Positions 30,778 through 41,251 of a stretch of DNA of 64,000 nucleotides are shown here, piece by piece. Below the pieces are notes generated by a model. The model did not search any database. It was given only the letters and a program-made list of their open reading frames with translations, and had not been told where the DNA came from. How positions within the stretch are numbered: the stretch's first letter is position 1; every line of letters starts with the position of its first letter. The translations under genes and the position numbers were made by a program. Source of the stretch: Rickettsiales bacterium (GTDB lineage: Bacteria; Pseudomonadota; Alphaproteobacteria; Methylaequorales; Methylaequoraceae); NCBI GenBank assembly GCA_002691145.1, contig NZHE01000014.1, positions 32,434 through 96,433 of the forward strand. Direction: 5' to 3'.

Positions 30778-31538
30778 GATTTTTATTGAAAAGTTTTTAA
30801 ATAAATTTATTAAGAAAAAAAATCTTGAATTAAATAAGAATAAATTTGCGTTTGATTTTGAAATTTTTATTGAAAAAAGCAAAAGAAGAACAGTAAGTCT
30901 AATTATAAAGGAAGGAAGATTATTTTTTAAATGCCCTTTTCAAATAAAAGATGACGAGATAAATGAAATTTTAAAAAAAAAAAATAAATGGATACAAAAA
31001 AAAATAAATTTTCAAAAAAATAGGATCAAGGAATTAAAAAAAAAAAATAAACGAAAATATCATTTTATTTAAAGGAGAGGAGAAAGCTGTAAAATTTATT
31101 AAAAATGAAAAGAATAAAATTTTATTGAATGAAACAGAAATAATAATTTTCTGTAATTCAGAAAAGTCTGCTAATCTTGCTTTGACCAAATGGCTTAAAA
31201 TCGAAGCACACTACTTTATCGAGAACAGAGTCAATTGTTTGTCAAGTAAAACAAAAATAGACTTTGATAAGTTAGAAGTAAAAGAGCTCAGAACCAAATG
31301 GGGGGCCTGTTATTTTAATAAAAGAAATATTGTAATTAATTGGAGGTTGATAATGGCTCCAATTTCAGTAATAAACTATGTAATTATACATGAGTTATGT
31401 CACTTGATTCAGCCTGATCACTCAAAGTATTTTTGGAGAGAAGTAAGGAGATTTAAACCGGATTATAATCAAGACAGATTATGGCTTAAAGAAAAAGGTT
31501 ACTTAGTACTAAACCTTGGTGCGTCCGAAAGGATTTGA
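30734..31538 (+). pseudogene. YgjP-like (DUF45) metallopeptidase-domain protein, reading frame interrupted at an A12 tract
   Basis: IIHELCHLIQPDHSKYFW; -1 at 31036-31047 joins ...KELKKKINENIILFKGEEKAVKFI...; exact start uncertain. Confidence 0.8.
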
Positions 31539-31593
31539 ACCTATAACCTTTTGAGTCGAAATCAAATGCTCTATCCAATTGAGCTACGGACGC
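31517..31593 (-). tRNA. tRNA-Arg (anticodon TCG), CCA encoded
   Basis: Reverse complement GCGTCCGTAGCTCAATTGGATAGAGCATTTGATTTCGACTCAAAAGGTTATAGGTTCAAATCCTTTCGGACGCACCA folds as cloverleaf. Confidence 0.96.
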
Positions 31594-31598
31594 AATTT

Positions 31599-32915
31599 TT
31601 ATTTTTCGGCGTTATGAGATAGCCTATTTAAAATTTTTTTTAATACTATTAAAACACTTCCAAAAACTGTGCAAAATAGTGTTATTGAAATAAAGGTCTC
31701 TGCTTCTCCGAGATTTTGTGAATACTGACCAATTACTCCTGCAATTTTATTACCAAACCCCATCATTGCAAAGTATAAGCCCATAATTGTTGAGATCAAT
31801 CGTTGAGGTGATAATTTAGTGATAAATGAGAGGATTACAGGTGAAGCACAAAGTTCTCCAATTGTGTGAAAGAGATATGCTAAAAATAACCAATACATAC
31901 CAGATTTACCAAATATTTCATATTCTTTGACAGCGAAAAACATAAAAACAAACCCAAGCCCCATTATTATCAATCCAACACTCATTTTGAACAAGGCTGA
32001 ACATTCTTTTTTATTTACCTTACGCTTAAGCCAAAAGTGAGAAATAGGTATTCCCAATAAGATTATTAAAGCTGGGTTAATGGATTGAAACCAACCAGCT
32101 GGAACTGTCCAGTTACTTAACCATGAGATAGTTCTATTTGTTTTTTCAAAAGCATAAATGTTCATAAGGCCTCCTGCTTGTTCAAAAGATGCCCAAAAAA
32201 CAATAATTATTATAAATGAGATAAATAGAAGTTTTATTCTATCTTTTTCAATCTTAGAAAACTTTAAAGAATCTATCTTGATGTTTATATCTTTTGTCCG
32301 ATTTTCTGAAATAAAATTTGAACCTTTTATAAAAACTAATTGTCCAATAATCATACCTATACCTGAAATACCAAACCCGTAGTGCCAACCAAATGTCTCA
32401 CCTATATATCCAACAAGTAAACTTGCTAATAAAGCTCCAAAATTAATTCCAATATAAAAGACTGTGAATCCTTGATCAATAATTCCATCCTTTGTTTTGT
32501 ATAAATTTCCTACTAGAGAGGAGATACTGGGCTTTAAAAGACCAATCCCAAATATTATGAAAGAAAGACCAAAATAAAAGAAATATAATCCCTCAAAAGC
32601 TAATAACAAATGTCCTAAGCACAGAAGAAAACCACCTAACTTTACTGCTCTTTTCATGCCAAGGAACTTGTCGGCAATCAATCCACCGGGTACACACGAA
32701 AAATATACTAAAGCTGTATACCAGCCATATAATTTTATAGCCTCAGTATTTGTCCAGTTTAAACCTGGATTTTTACCCTCTGCTTCAGAAATTAGATATA
32801 AAACCAATATGGAGCGCATTCCGTAGTAGCTAAATCTTTCCCAGAGTTCTGTAAAAAATAATACGAATAAACCTTTTGGGTGCTTATTCAATTCTGAAAA
32901 AAAATTTAAACTCAT
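31599..32915 (-). CDS. POT-family peptide MFS transporter
   Basis: HPKGLFVLFFTELWERFSYYGMRSILVLYL signature. Confidence 0.93.
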   Translation of the reverse strand: MSLNFFSELNKHPKGLFVLFFTELWERFSYYGMRSILVLYLISEAEGKNPGLNWTNTEAIKLYGWYTALVYFSCVPGGLIADKFLGMKRAVKLGGFLLCLGHLLLAFEGLYFFYFGLSFIIFGIGLLKPSISSLVGNLYKTKDGIIDQGFTVFYIGINFGALLASLLVGYIGETFGWHYGFGISGIGMIIGQLVFIKGSNFISENRTKDINIKIDSLKFSKIEKDRIKLLFISFIIIIVFWASFEQAGGLMNIYAFEKTNRTISWLSNWTVPAGWFQSINPALIILLGIPISHFWLKRKVNKKECSALFKMSVGLIIMGLGFVFMFFAVKEYEIFGKSGMYWLFLAYLFHTIGELCASPVILSFITKLSPQRLISTIMGLYFAMMGFGNKIAGVIGQYSQNLGEAETFISITLFCTVFGSVLIVLKKILNRLSHNAEK

Positions 32916-32928
32916 TATAATTCTTTTA

Positions 32929-33345
32929 TTAAATTTCTTCTAAGTCCTCAATGTGCTTTTGGAGTGCGATACTACTCAGTTGAATCTCAACCATGAATAG
33001 AATCATAGCAACACAGAAGAATATCAAGGCAAAAACAAACAAAAGTCCAGGAATATAACTGTTGTTAAATATACCTATTAATATTGATAAAAGATTAAAA
33101 AGAAATGCAAATGCTGAAATTGTTTGAATTGCTTTAACAAATTTTAATCTTTTACTAAGAATTTTTAATTGAGAAAGATATCGAGATGCAGATTTATCTT
33201 TTGAGGTAATTTTTTTATTTATAAACTCATCATGGATCTTTCTTATTAAAATACTAAGCGATGAATATCTATTTCCAAAAGAGATCATCATAAGTGGAAT
33301 TGCTGGAAATAGAAGTGCGGCATATGTTAAATCAAAATTTTCCAT
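32929..33345 (-). CDS. DUF2721 family membrane protein
   Basis: AALLFPAIPLMMISFGNRYSSLS...IRKIHDE. Confidence 0.75.
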   Translation of the reverse strand: MENFDLTYAALLFPAIPLMMISFGNRYSSLSILIRKIHDEFINKKITSKDKSASRYLSQLKILSKRLKFVKAIQTISAFAFLFNLLSILIGIFNNSYIPGLLFVFALIFFCVAMILFMVEIQLSSIALQKHIEDLEEI

Positions 33346-33441
33346 TTACACAAATATATTTAAAAATTAATTTCATTGATAATTTTAGTTTGGTACAAAA
33401 TTTGCTGCATTTATACATTCCTTCCTTAATTCAGGTTACTA

Positions 33442-33479
33442 AGGAGCAAGCTGCAACTCCCTATAAAAAGTTTGCTCCT
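33442..33479. repeat. 10-bp inverted repeat (hairpin) AGGAGCAAGC...GTTTGCTCCT
   Basis: Arms 33442-33451 and 33470-33479, 18-nt loop, one G:U pair; no U-tract. Confidence 0.8.
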
Positions 33480-33484
33480 ATAAT

Positions 33485-33703
33485 TTAATTTTTGATATCT
33501 TGGATGAAAAATTTTACGTTTTCAAACTCCTCATCAGAAATCTCTTTATAAGAATTATTAAATTTTTGTTTGACCATCTGACAAACGTGCGCATAGGAAT
33601 TTCTTCCTTTTGGATGTGATAGATGCGGAGCAAGTCTTCCTTTTAGCTCGTCACCTTTTTTTTGAATTATTTTCCATAATTTTTTTTTATTCTCTAAATT
33701 CAT
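33485..33703 (-). CDS. Small protein resembling the C-terminal part of phage antirepressor/ORF6C-type proteins
   Basis: RLAPHLSHPKGRNSYAHVCQMVKQKFNNSYKEISDEEFENVKFFI. Confidence 0.45.
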   Translation of the reverse strand: MNLENKKKLWKIIQKKGDELKGRLAPHLSHPKGRNSYAHVCQMVKQKFNNSYKEISDEEFENVKFFIQDIKN

Positions 33704-34444
33704 TTTTTATTTTTTTTATAAATTTTAAGGTTTCTAGTAATTCCGTTTTATTTAAGTTTTTTAATGCAACTAAAACTGTTCGCAACTCTGATGTTTTATT
33801 TTTTGTTTTTGGTTTAATCTTATTTTTTAAGCTTTTTATTCTATTTATAAGTTCAATTGGTTCATCTTTTTCTTTTATAATATTATTATTAACAGAAAAA
33901 TTTAAAATTGTTTGCAAGTAATTGAGAAAATTTTTAGCTGTGGCAATTTTTTTTTTTGAAGTAAGATTTTGCTATTATTATTAATAACTTTAAAAGTTAG
34001 TTTTGTAATTGGTTCATAATAAAAGTCTTTAAGATTATTTTTTAAGTTATTTTTGATATCATTGCTATATTTTTTTCCGCTTTTTTTTTTTTGCAGAAAA
34101 ATTTCTAAAATTTTCCGTAAACTAAGGTTATTTAAATTATTACTATTAAGTTCAGAAAAATCATTAAAAGAATTAAAAACAAGATTAGGATTGTTTCCAT
34201 TTTTTGAAATTTTCTGAGCTACCTCGAACTTTGCATAAATTTCATCTAAAGAACATTCTGGGAAATCTCCTAATTTTACAGTAGTCGTTTTATTCTTTAT
34301 TCTGATAGTACTGAATATGGCTAAAGATTTTTTTCTTTTAAATGCCCTTATCAAAGGGTTTATTCTATCAACAATGTATTGATTATTTTCTCCAATTAAT
34401 AAAAATCTATCTAATTCGTGATTTGAAAAAGTTACTTTTGTCAT
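33687..34444 (-). pseudogene. Tyrosine-recombinase-like protein (arm and core-binding regions, no catalytic domain), reading frame interrupted at a T11/A11 tract
   Basis: STIRIKNKTTTVKLGDFPECSLDEIYAKFEVAQKISKNGNNPN arm-like; +1 at 33947-33957 restores KKKIATAKNFLNYLQTILNFSVNNNIIKEKDEP. Confidence 0.6.
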
Positions 34445-34467
34445 TAACCTTTCTAGGTCTAAGTTAG

Positions 34468-34770
34468 TTATTTAAGATCTCTATTACCTTTTTGATTTTG
34501 TGTTTTTGCGGTTCTAGTATCTATTTTTTTGTTCTTTTTAACAGTTTTGTATTTATTTTTTATATTGTTATACTTTTCTTTTTTCTTTAAAATATATTTA
34601 TGCCCAGGTTTCGGTGGTGGTAGCTTTTTGTAGGTGCCATCTTTTTTTATTAGAAAATAATTTCCATTTTTGTCTTGAACAATTTCATTGCTATCTAGGT
34701 TTTTTACAAAACTAAGAAAAATTAAAAGTGAAAGAAAAATAAAAAATTTTCTGTAGCTATTAATACTCAT
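34468..34770 (-). CDS. Lysine-rich exported hypothetical protein
   Basis: Signal-like FFIFLSLLIFLSFVKNLDS followed by basic low-complexity C-terminus. Confidence 0.5.
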   Translation of the reverse strand: MSINSYRKFFIFLSLLIFLSFVKNLDSNEIVQDKNGNYFLIKKDGTYKKLPPPKPGHKYILKKKEKYNNIKNKYKTVKKNKKIDTRTAKTQNQKGNRDLK

Positions 34771-34844
34771 TGTTGAACATCGAACTTAAATTATACATAT
34801 TTAGAATAGTCTTTTTACTTTTTTATTCAACTAATTTAAGTGTA

Positions 34845-35759
34845 TTAATTTAATAATTTTAAAAATATTTCTTCTAAATCTGTTTCCTTTGTAGATATAT
34901 CTCTAATTTCATAATTATTGCTATTAAGTATTTTAATTATCTTTCCAACATGAATTTTATCTTTGTTATATCTTAACGTTATAATATTTTTTTTTTGGGA
35001 TATATAAAATGGTTCTAAATCACTAGGTAGCTTGAATAAATCTGAGACCAACTCAATCAAAATTGTTTTTGTATTAATCATACTTAAAAGTTTTTCTTTT
35101 GTATTGCAGGCTACAATTTTTCCTTTATTTATGATAGCTATTTGATTACATAATTCTTCAGCTTCTTGAAGATAATGTGTTGTTAGTATTATAGTCATGC
35201 CTTTTTTATTTAACTTTTTTATGTAGAACCAAAGTTTTTTCCTTAATTCGACATCTACACCAGCTGTTGGTTCGTCAAGTACTAAGACTGGGGGCTGATG
35301 AACCAAAGCCTTAGCCACCATTAACCTTCTTTTCATCCCTCCAGATAAACTTCTAGAATAAGCGTTAGCTTTTTCAATCAAATTAAGATCTTTTAAAATC
35401 TCTTTACTTTTTTTATTTTCATCCTTGATCGCGTAAAAACCTGCTTGAATGTCTAGTACTTGTAAAGGGGTAAAAAAGGGATCAATGTTTATTTCTTGAG
35501 GCACAACACCTATTGCGCCTTTCGCAGTTTTTGGATTATTATCTATATCTACATTACATATTCTGACTTTACCTGAGTTTTTAGTAACCAAGCCAGCGAG
35601 AATATTAATAAAAGTACTTTTCCCTGCACCGTTTGGTCCAAGAAGACCAAAAATAGATCCATAGGGTATTGTTAGATTTATGTTATCTAGTGCAATTTTA
35701 TTTTCATTTTTATACTTTTTGAATAAGTTTTTTACTTCTATAGCACTTTCAGTTTTCAT
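34845..35759 (-). CDS. ABC transporter ATP-binding protein (ABC-2/drug-export type)
   Basis: LLGPNGAGKSTFINILAG, SLSGGMKRRLMVAKALVHQPPVLVLDEP. Confidence 0.93.
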   Translation of the reverse strand: MKTESAIEVKNLFKKYKNENKIALDNINLTIPYGSIFGLLGPNGAGKSTFINILAGLVTKNSGKVRICNVDIDNNPKTAKGAIGVVPQEINIDPFFTPLQVLDIQAGFYAIKDENKKSKEILKDLNLIEKANAYSRSLSGGMKRRLMVAKALVHQPPVLVLDEPTAGVDVELRKKLWFYIKKLNKKGMTIILTTHYLQEAEELCNQIAIINKGKIVACNTKEKLLSMINTKTILIELVSDLFKLPSDLEPFYISQKKNIITLRYNKDKIHVGKIIKILNSNNYEIRDISTKETDLEEIFLKLLN

Positions 35760-35863
35760 AAAGTTTTATATATCATACGTTTTGATAATTTATCTACTGC
35801 ATTTTAATTTATAATTTGAATTTTAAAAATTTATTTTTATTTAATTTTATGTAAAATCCATAT

Positions 35864-38637
35864 ATGAATAAGTTAGTATTAGTGGATGGTTCAGGATATA
35901 TTTTCAGGGCATATTATGCTCTTCCGTTTATGAAAAGATCTGATGGTACTCCAGTAAATGCAGTTTTTGGATTTACCAATATGCTTTTAAAATTACTTGA
36001 GGATATTCAACAAGAAAACGGAGGAAAAATAGCTGTGGCAGTTGTTTTTGATGCAGCTAGAGAAACATTTAGGAATAAAATATATAAAGATTATAAAGCA
36101 AATAGAAAAGATGCACCCGATGATTTAATTCCACAATTTGAAATAATAAAGAGAATTCCAAATATTTTAAATTTACCTGCGATTGAATCTTATGGATATG
36201 AGGCAGATGATTTAATTGCAACTTATTGTAAATCAGCGCTTCAGAATAATTTAAAGGTTACAATTGTTACTTCTGATAAAGATTTTATGCAACTGATGAA
36301 AAAAAATGTAACAATTTTAGATCCAATTAAGAAGAAGGAATTATCAGAGTCAGATGTTTTAGAAAAATTTGGCGTAAGTCCAGAAAAAGTAATTGATGTT
36401 CAGGCTTTAGCAGGAGATGCTTCAGACAACATACCTGGTGTTCCTGGGATCGGAGTAAAGACAGCAGCCTTGTTGATAAATGAATATTCTTCATTAGAAA
36501 ATCTTTTAAATAAAGCACAAAATATAAAGCAAGAAAAAAGAAGATTAAGTATATTAAATAATAGTGAATTGGCAATTTTATCAAAAAAGTTAGTTATTTT
36601 GAAAGATGATATTGAATTACCAATTAATATAGAAAAACTATTCTTTAAGCCGCTTGAAATTAAGAAACTAATTTCGTTTTTAGATGAGATGGAATTTGTA
36701 AAAATTAAGTCGCAAATTATATCAAAATATGGAAAAAATAATTTGGGAGAAAGTAAAACCGAGACAAAAGAATTAGATAATCTATCAATTGACAATTCAA
36801 ATCAAAATATTAATTACAAAAATTATAAGCTAATTCAAGAAATTGATGAGCTTGAAATATGGTTGAGAAAGGTTGAAGAATTTGGTGTGTGTTCGATAGA
36901 TTGTGAGACTGATAGTTTATCACCTACTGAGGCTAAATTAGTAGGTTTTGCAATTTCTTTAGAGAATAGCGAGGCATGTTACATTCCTCTTCAACATAAA
37001 GGAGATTTAAACAAAAAATTTAATCAGATTAAGATCAAAGATTTTGTAGAAAAAATAAAGGTAATTTTAAATGATAAAAGTATTTTAAAAATTGGGCAAA
37101 ACATAAAGTATGACTTAATTATTTTAAAAAACTTAGGTATCGACGCAGAAAACGTTGATGACACAATGTTGATGTCATACGTTCTAAACTCAGGAAAACA
37201 TGGACATGGACTAGATGAATTATCTGAAAAGTATTTTGATCATAAAACAATTAAATACTCTGAGATAACCAAAATTGAAAAGGGGAGAATAACTTTTGAT
37301 TATGTTGATATTAATAAAGCACTAATTTATTCAGCCGAAGATGCGGACCTAACTTTTAGGCTTTGGAAAAAACTAAAAAATGAACTTATCACAAATAGTT
37401 TGTATAATTTTTACTTTTATATTGAAAAACCTCTTGTGCAAATAATAATGCAAATGGAAATATTTGGATTTAAGGTTAATTTTGAATCTTTGAAAAATTT
37501 GTCATTTATATTTGAAAAAAAAATAAAAAATATAGAAAAAAAATATTCGATATCAGTAAAGTTGAATTTAATATCGGGTCTCCGAAGCAACTTGGCCAGG
37601 TTTTATTTGATAAATTAAATTTACCATTCGGAAAAAAAGGAAAAAATGGAAATTTTCAGACTGATGTGAGTATTTTAGAAAAATTGAAAAACCAAAAATT
37701 CAAGATTGCTGAGGAAGTTTTGCTTTGGAGGCAATATAATAAACTTAAAACGACATACTGTGACGGACTTATCTTGAGAAAAAATAATGTTACAAACAGA
37801 GTACATACCTCATATGGAATGGCTAGTACAATTACAGGAAGATTGTCTTCAAATGATCCAAATTTACAAAATATTCCGATTAAAACAATTGAAGGGAAAC
37901 AGATAAGAAGTACTTTTATTTCAAAAAATGGAACTAAAATTGTATCAATAGACTATTCGCAAATTGAATTAAGAATTTTAGCTCATGTAGCTAATATTAA
38001 AACCTTAAAGAATTGTTTTGTTAATAATGATGATATTCATCAAATGACAGCCATGGAAGTTTTCCAAGTAAATAAAGATGAAATGACTGATGAGTTAAGA
38101 AGAAAAGCAAAAACTATCAATTTTGGAATAATTTATGGTATATCACCTTATGGTCTTGCTAATCAACTTGATATTTCGAACTCTGAAGCAAAAGATTACA
38201 TAGATAAATACTTTTCTCAATATCCAGGTATTAAAGAATATATGAGTTCGACAATCAGTGAATGTCGAGAAAATGGTTTTGTAAAAACTCCTTTTGGAAG
38301 ACAAATACACATACCATTTATAAACGACCGACAAGCAGGAAGAAGAAATTTTGGAGAAAGGTCTGCCATTAATGCGCCGATTCAGGGCGGTGCTGCTGAT
38401 ATGATTAAAAGAGCTATGATAAAAGTTTATGAATACATAAAAACTAAAAAATTAAAAACTAAAATGTTACTTCAGGTTCATGATGAATTGATTTTTGAAA
38501 TGCCTTTTGAAGAGTTAAAAAATGTACCATATGAAATAGCAAAAATTATGGAGATTGCGCATGAACCAATGATAGAGTTAAAAGTACCTATGAAAGCTGA
38601 TATCGGGATTGGAGAAAACTGGTCTGAAGCTCATTAA
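35864..38637 (+). pseudogene. polA: DNA polymerase I, reading frame interrupted at an A8 tract
   Basis: 5'-3' exonuclease, 3'-5' exonuclease (SIDCETDSL) and polymerase domains; +1 at 37536-37543 restores IEKKIFDISKVEFNIGSPKQLGQVLFDKLNLPFGKKGKNGNFQTDVSILEKL. Confidence 0.95.
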
Positions 38638-39444
38638 TTAAATTTTGGCTCTATAATGTAGCTTTACAAATATTTTCCTAAGCTCAGAAGTATCTTTAAT
38701 TTTTTTTTCAAAGTAGTATCTTCTTAGGCTATCTTTTAGTCTTATATCGAAGCCTTCAGGGTCGATTCCAGTAATTTTCCAATCTCCTTTTCTATGTTTG
38801 CCTAACACTAAATTTTTAGAGAATAAATTTATACTTTCTTGATGATGGTCATTCATATGTGCAATTATCTTTTCCTCATCACTTGCAAAATTTTTAAAGT
38901 CTTTGATTGTAAGTTCATTTTTTTTAAACCAATTTACTTGAGCAAAACCACCCGTTAAATGACCTCCTTGAATATGAAGTTTATAAATATTCATATCGCT
39001 AAAATTTGCATATAAATTTGAGGCTGGATGTCTCAAAAGAAAACGCTTTTTATGATTAGAATTTTTTGTTTTTTTTAATTTCCCTACCACCGTTATGCGA
39101 GGTCTAGACATAGGGTCTTCATAATATATTTTTGGATTAGGATAATAACGTTTAGGAAATTGTTGGAATAATTCTTTGTTTTTTATTTCTTCGTAAAACA
39201 TAAGAGAGATCGTGTTGTTTTCATTGATATTTTTTGTGTGTTCTGAAAGGTTTGATAATAATACTAAAGGCGAACAATCATAATCAAAGGCTACCATCAA
39301 GAAAGTAACATATGGTGTGATAGTCTCATCTATTGATAAGCCCATCTTTGTTTTATTCTGATTAGATAACTTAGTTGCCATGTAGCATTTACTGCTACTT
39401 CTCATAAGTTGCCTGCTCGCAAAACTTATTTTTTCATTTTTCAT
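38638..39444 (-). CDS. HugZ-like / pyridoxamine 5'-phosphate oxidase-fold protein with DUF2470-type C-terminus
   Basis: GLSIDETITPYVTFLMVAFDYDCSPLVLLSNLSEHTKNI; HMNDHHQESINLF. Confidence 0.8.
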   Translation of the reverse strand: MKNEKISFASRQLMRSSSKCYMATKLSNQNKTKMGLSIDETITPYVTFLMVAFDYDCSPLVLLSNLSEHTKNINENNTISLMFYEEIKNKELFQQFPKRYYPNPKIYYEDPMSRPRITVVGKLKKTKNSNHKKRFLLRHPASNLYANFSDMNIYKLHIQGGHLTGGFAQVNWFKKNELTIKDFKNFASDEEKIIAHMNDHHQESINLFSKNLVLGKHRKGDWKITGIDPEGFDIRLKDSLRRYYFEKKIKDTSELRKIFVKLHYRAKI

Positions 39445-39491
39445 GTAAAAATTTTAAAAATAATTTATATTAATAGCAATAGTTATTAAAT

Positions 39492-39995
39492 ATGAGATTT
39501 TTCAAAAAAAAGAAAAGGTTTTATTGGTTTTTTTTACTTTTACTATTTTTTTTTAGTCAAAAGACCATCGTTTTTAGTGAAAAGAAAATCGAAAATAATT
39601 TGAGTTTTCACGGAGGATATATTTTCCAACCTTTTCCTCAGCAAAAGTCATTAGCGATTTACATATCTATTTTTAATAAATCTAGTGAGGATATTTATAT
39701 TGAAGGATTTGAATCTAATATTGCTGAAAATGCCATGATCCATGAAACAAGAACTGTTAATGATATTACTAAGATGAGGATGATAAAGAAAATAAAAATT
39801 ACGGCTAAAAGCTCTTTCTTTATGCAACCAGGTGGCACCCATATAATGTTATCGAAACTAAACAAATTACCTAAAGAAGGCGAATTATTTGAATTAAAAA
39901 TATTTACAAATTTAGGTAATACATATTCTACAAATATAATGGTTGTAAAGCCATTTGAAGATTCTTCAAATAAACTCTTTGATGAAAAATTCTAA
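39492..39995 (+). CDS. Periplasmic copper chaperone PCu(A)C family protein
   Basis: MIHET...MRMIKKI...FMQPGGTHIMLSKL. Confidence 0.88.
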   Translation: MRFFKKKKRFYWFFLLLLFFFSQKTIVFSEKKIENNLSFHGGYIFQPFPQQKSLAIYISIFNKSSEDIYIEGFESNIAENAMIHETRTVNDITKMRMIKKIKITAKSSFFMQPGGTHIMLSKLNKLPKEGELFELKIFTNLGNTYSTNIMVVKPFEDSSNKLFDEKF

Positions 39996-40413
39996 AAATA
40001 TTCATGGTACCTCAGTTGCAATTGAAAATAATGGTATATTGATAATTGGAAAATCTGGAGAAGGAAAATCAGACCTTGCTTTAAGACTGATTGATTCTGG
40101 TGCGACTCTCATAGCAGACGACATAACTGTATGTGTTTCAAAAAAAAATAAAATCTTTCTTTATCCTGATGAACAAATTAAAGGAATTATTGAAATAAGA
40201 GGGGTTGGCTTAATGAAGGTTCAATATATTGAAGGTATAGAGTTAAAGCTTGTAATTGATTTAAATAGTAAAAATTTAGACAGACTACCTAAGAAAAGCG
40301 AGAAAAAAAATATTATGGGTATTAAATTACCGATTATATTTTTATCAGCTAAGGAAGCTTCGGCTGTAGCAAAAGTAAAATTTAAATTATATGAGGAATA
40401 CGTTGAAAAGTAA
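39982..40413 (+). CDS. hprK: HPr kinase/phosphorylase (short alphaproteobacterial form)
   Basis: IIGKSGEGKSDLALRLIDSGATLIADD; IRGVGL. Confidence 0.9.
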   Translation: MKNSKNIHGTSVAIENNGILIIGKSGEGKSDLALRLIDSGATLIADDITVCVSKKNKIFLYPDEQIKGIIEIRGVGLMKVQYIEGIELKLVIDLNSKNLDRLPKKSEKKNIMGIKLPIIFLSAKEASAVAKVKFKLYEEYVEK

Positions 40414-41251
40414 AAATAAGGTAATAATTGTTACTGGACTTTCGGGAGCAGGTATGACTTCAGCTTTAAAGATTTTTGAAGATTTAGGGTACGAAGCTGT
40501 TGATAACCTGCCTTACTCACTCTTGCAGAACATAATTAATCAAAAGTTTGATGGAAGCTTCGCGATAGGTATTGATGTAAGAAGTAGAGATTTTGACGGA
40601 AAAAAATTAGCTGAATTTATTAAAAAATATAAGAAAAGTCTTAGAATTAATTTAATATATTTTGATTGTGATACCGATATCATAATTAATAGATATAAAG
40701 AAACCAGACGTCCCCATCCTTTGAAATTAGACTTACCAATTAAAGATATTATAAAACAAGAAAGAATCTGGCTTGAACCGTTAAGCAAAACATGTGACCA
40801 TCTTATTGATACAACTCATTTAAATGTTATAAACTTAAAACAGATTCTTTCAGGCAACTTTTTAATTGATAAAAACTTGAGACTAAATATTAGAATTTTG
40901 TCTTTCGGTTATAAATATGGTATTCCCAGAGAAGCTGACATGATTTTAGATATGCGCTTTTTAAAAAACCCATTTTACCTCTCAAGTTTAAAAAACTTAA
41001 CAGGAAAAGACGAAAAAATTATTAAATTTATTGAAAATCAGGATGCATTCAATTTTTTTTTTAAGACATTTATTAAACTTTTTAAAAAAATTATACCTTT
41101 GTTTTTGAATGAAGGAAAAAACTATGTAACTATTGCTTTTGGATGTACTGGTGGTATACATAGGTCAGTAATGATCGCTGATAGATTTTCAAAAGCAATG
41201 AAAAATAAGCTAGTTCATATACATGTGGCTCATAGAGATTTAAAAAGATGA
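40391..41251 (+). CDS. rapZ: RapZ/YvcJ-family nucleotide-binding protein
   Basis: VTGLSGAGMTSALKIFEDLGYEAVDNLP; IAFGCTGGIHRSV. Confidence 0.93.
   Translation: MRNTLKSKNKVIIVTGLSGAGMTSALKIFEDLGYEAVDNLPYSLLQNIINQKFDGSFAIGIDVRSRDFDGKKLAEFIKKYKKSLRINLIYFDCDTDIIINRYKETRRPHPLKLDLPIKDIIKQERIWLEPLSKTCDHLIDTTHLNVINLKQILSGNFLIDKNLRLNIRILSFGYKYGIPREADMILDMRFLKNPFYLSSLKNLTGKDEKIIKFIENQDAFNFFFKTFIKLFKKIIPLFLNEGKNYVTIAFGCTGGIHRSVMIADRFSKAMKNKLVHIHVAHRDLKR

Noticed and set aside
33610-33921. Plus-strand 103-aa hydrophobic ORF
   Set aside because: Complement of AAA/AAT-rich lysine/asparagine coding on the minus strand produces artificial Phe/Leu-rich ORFs.
31517-34444. Genomic island integrated at tRNA-Arg
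   Set aside because: The recombinase-like gene lacks a catalytic domain, intervening genes look ordinary, and I found no direct repeat of the tRNA 3' end flanking the region.
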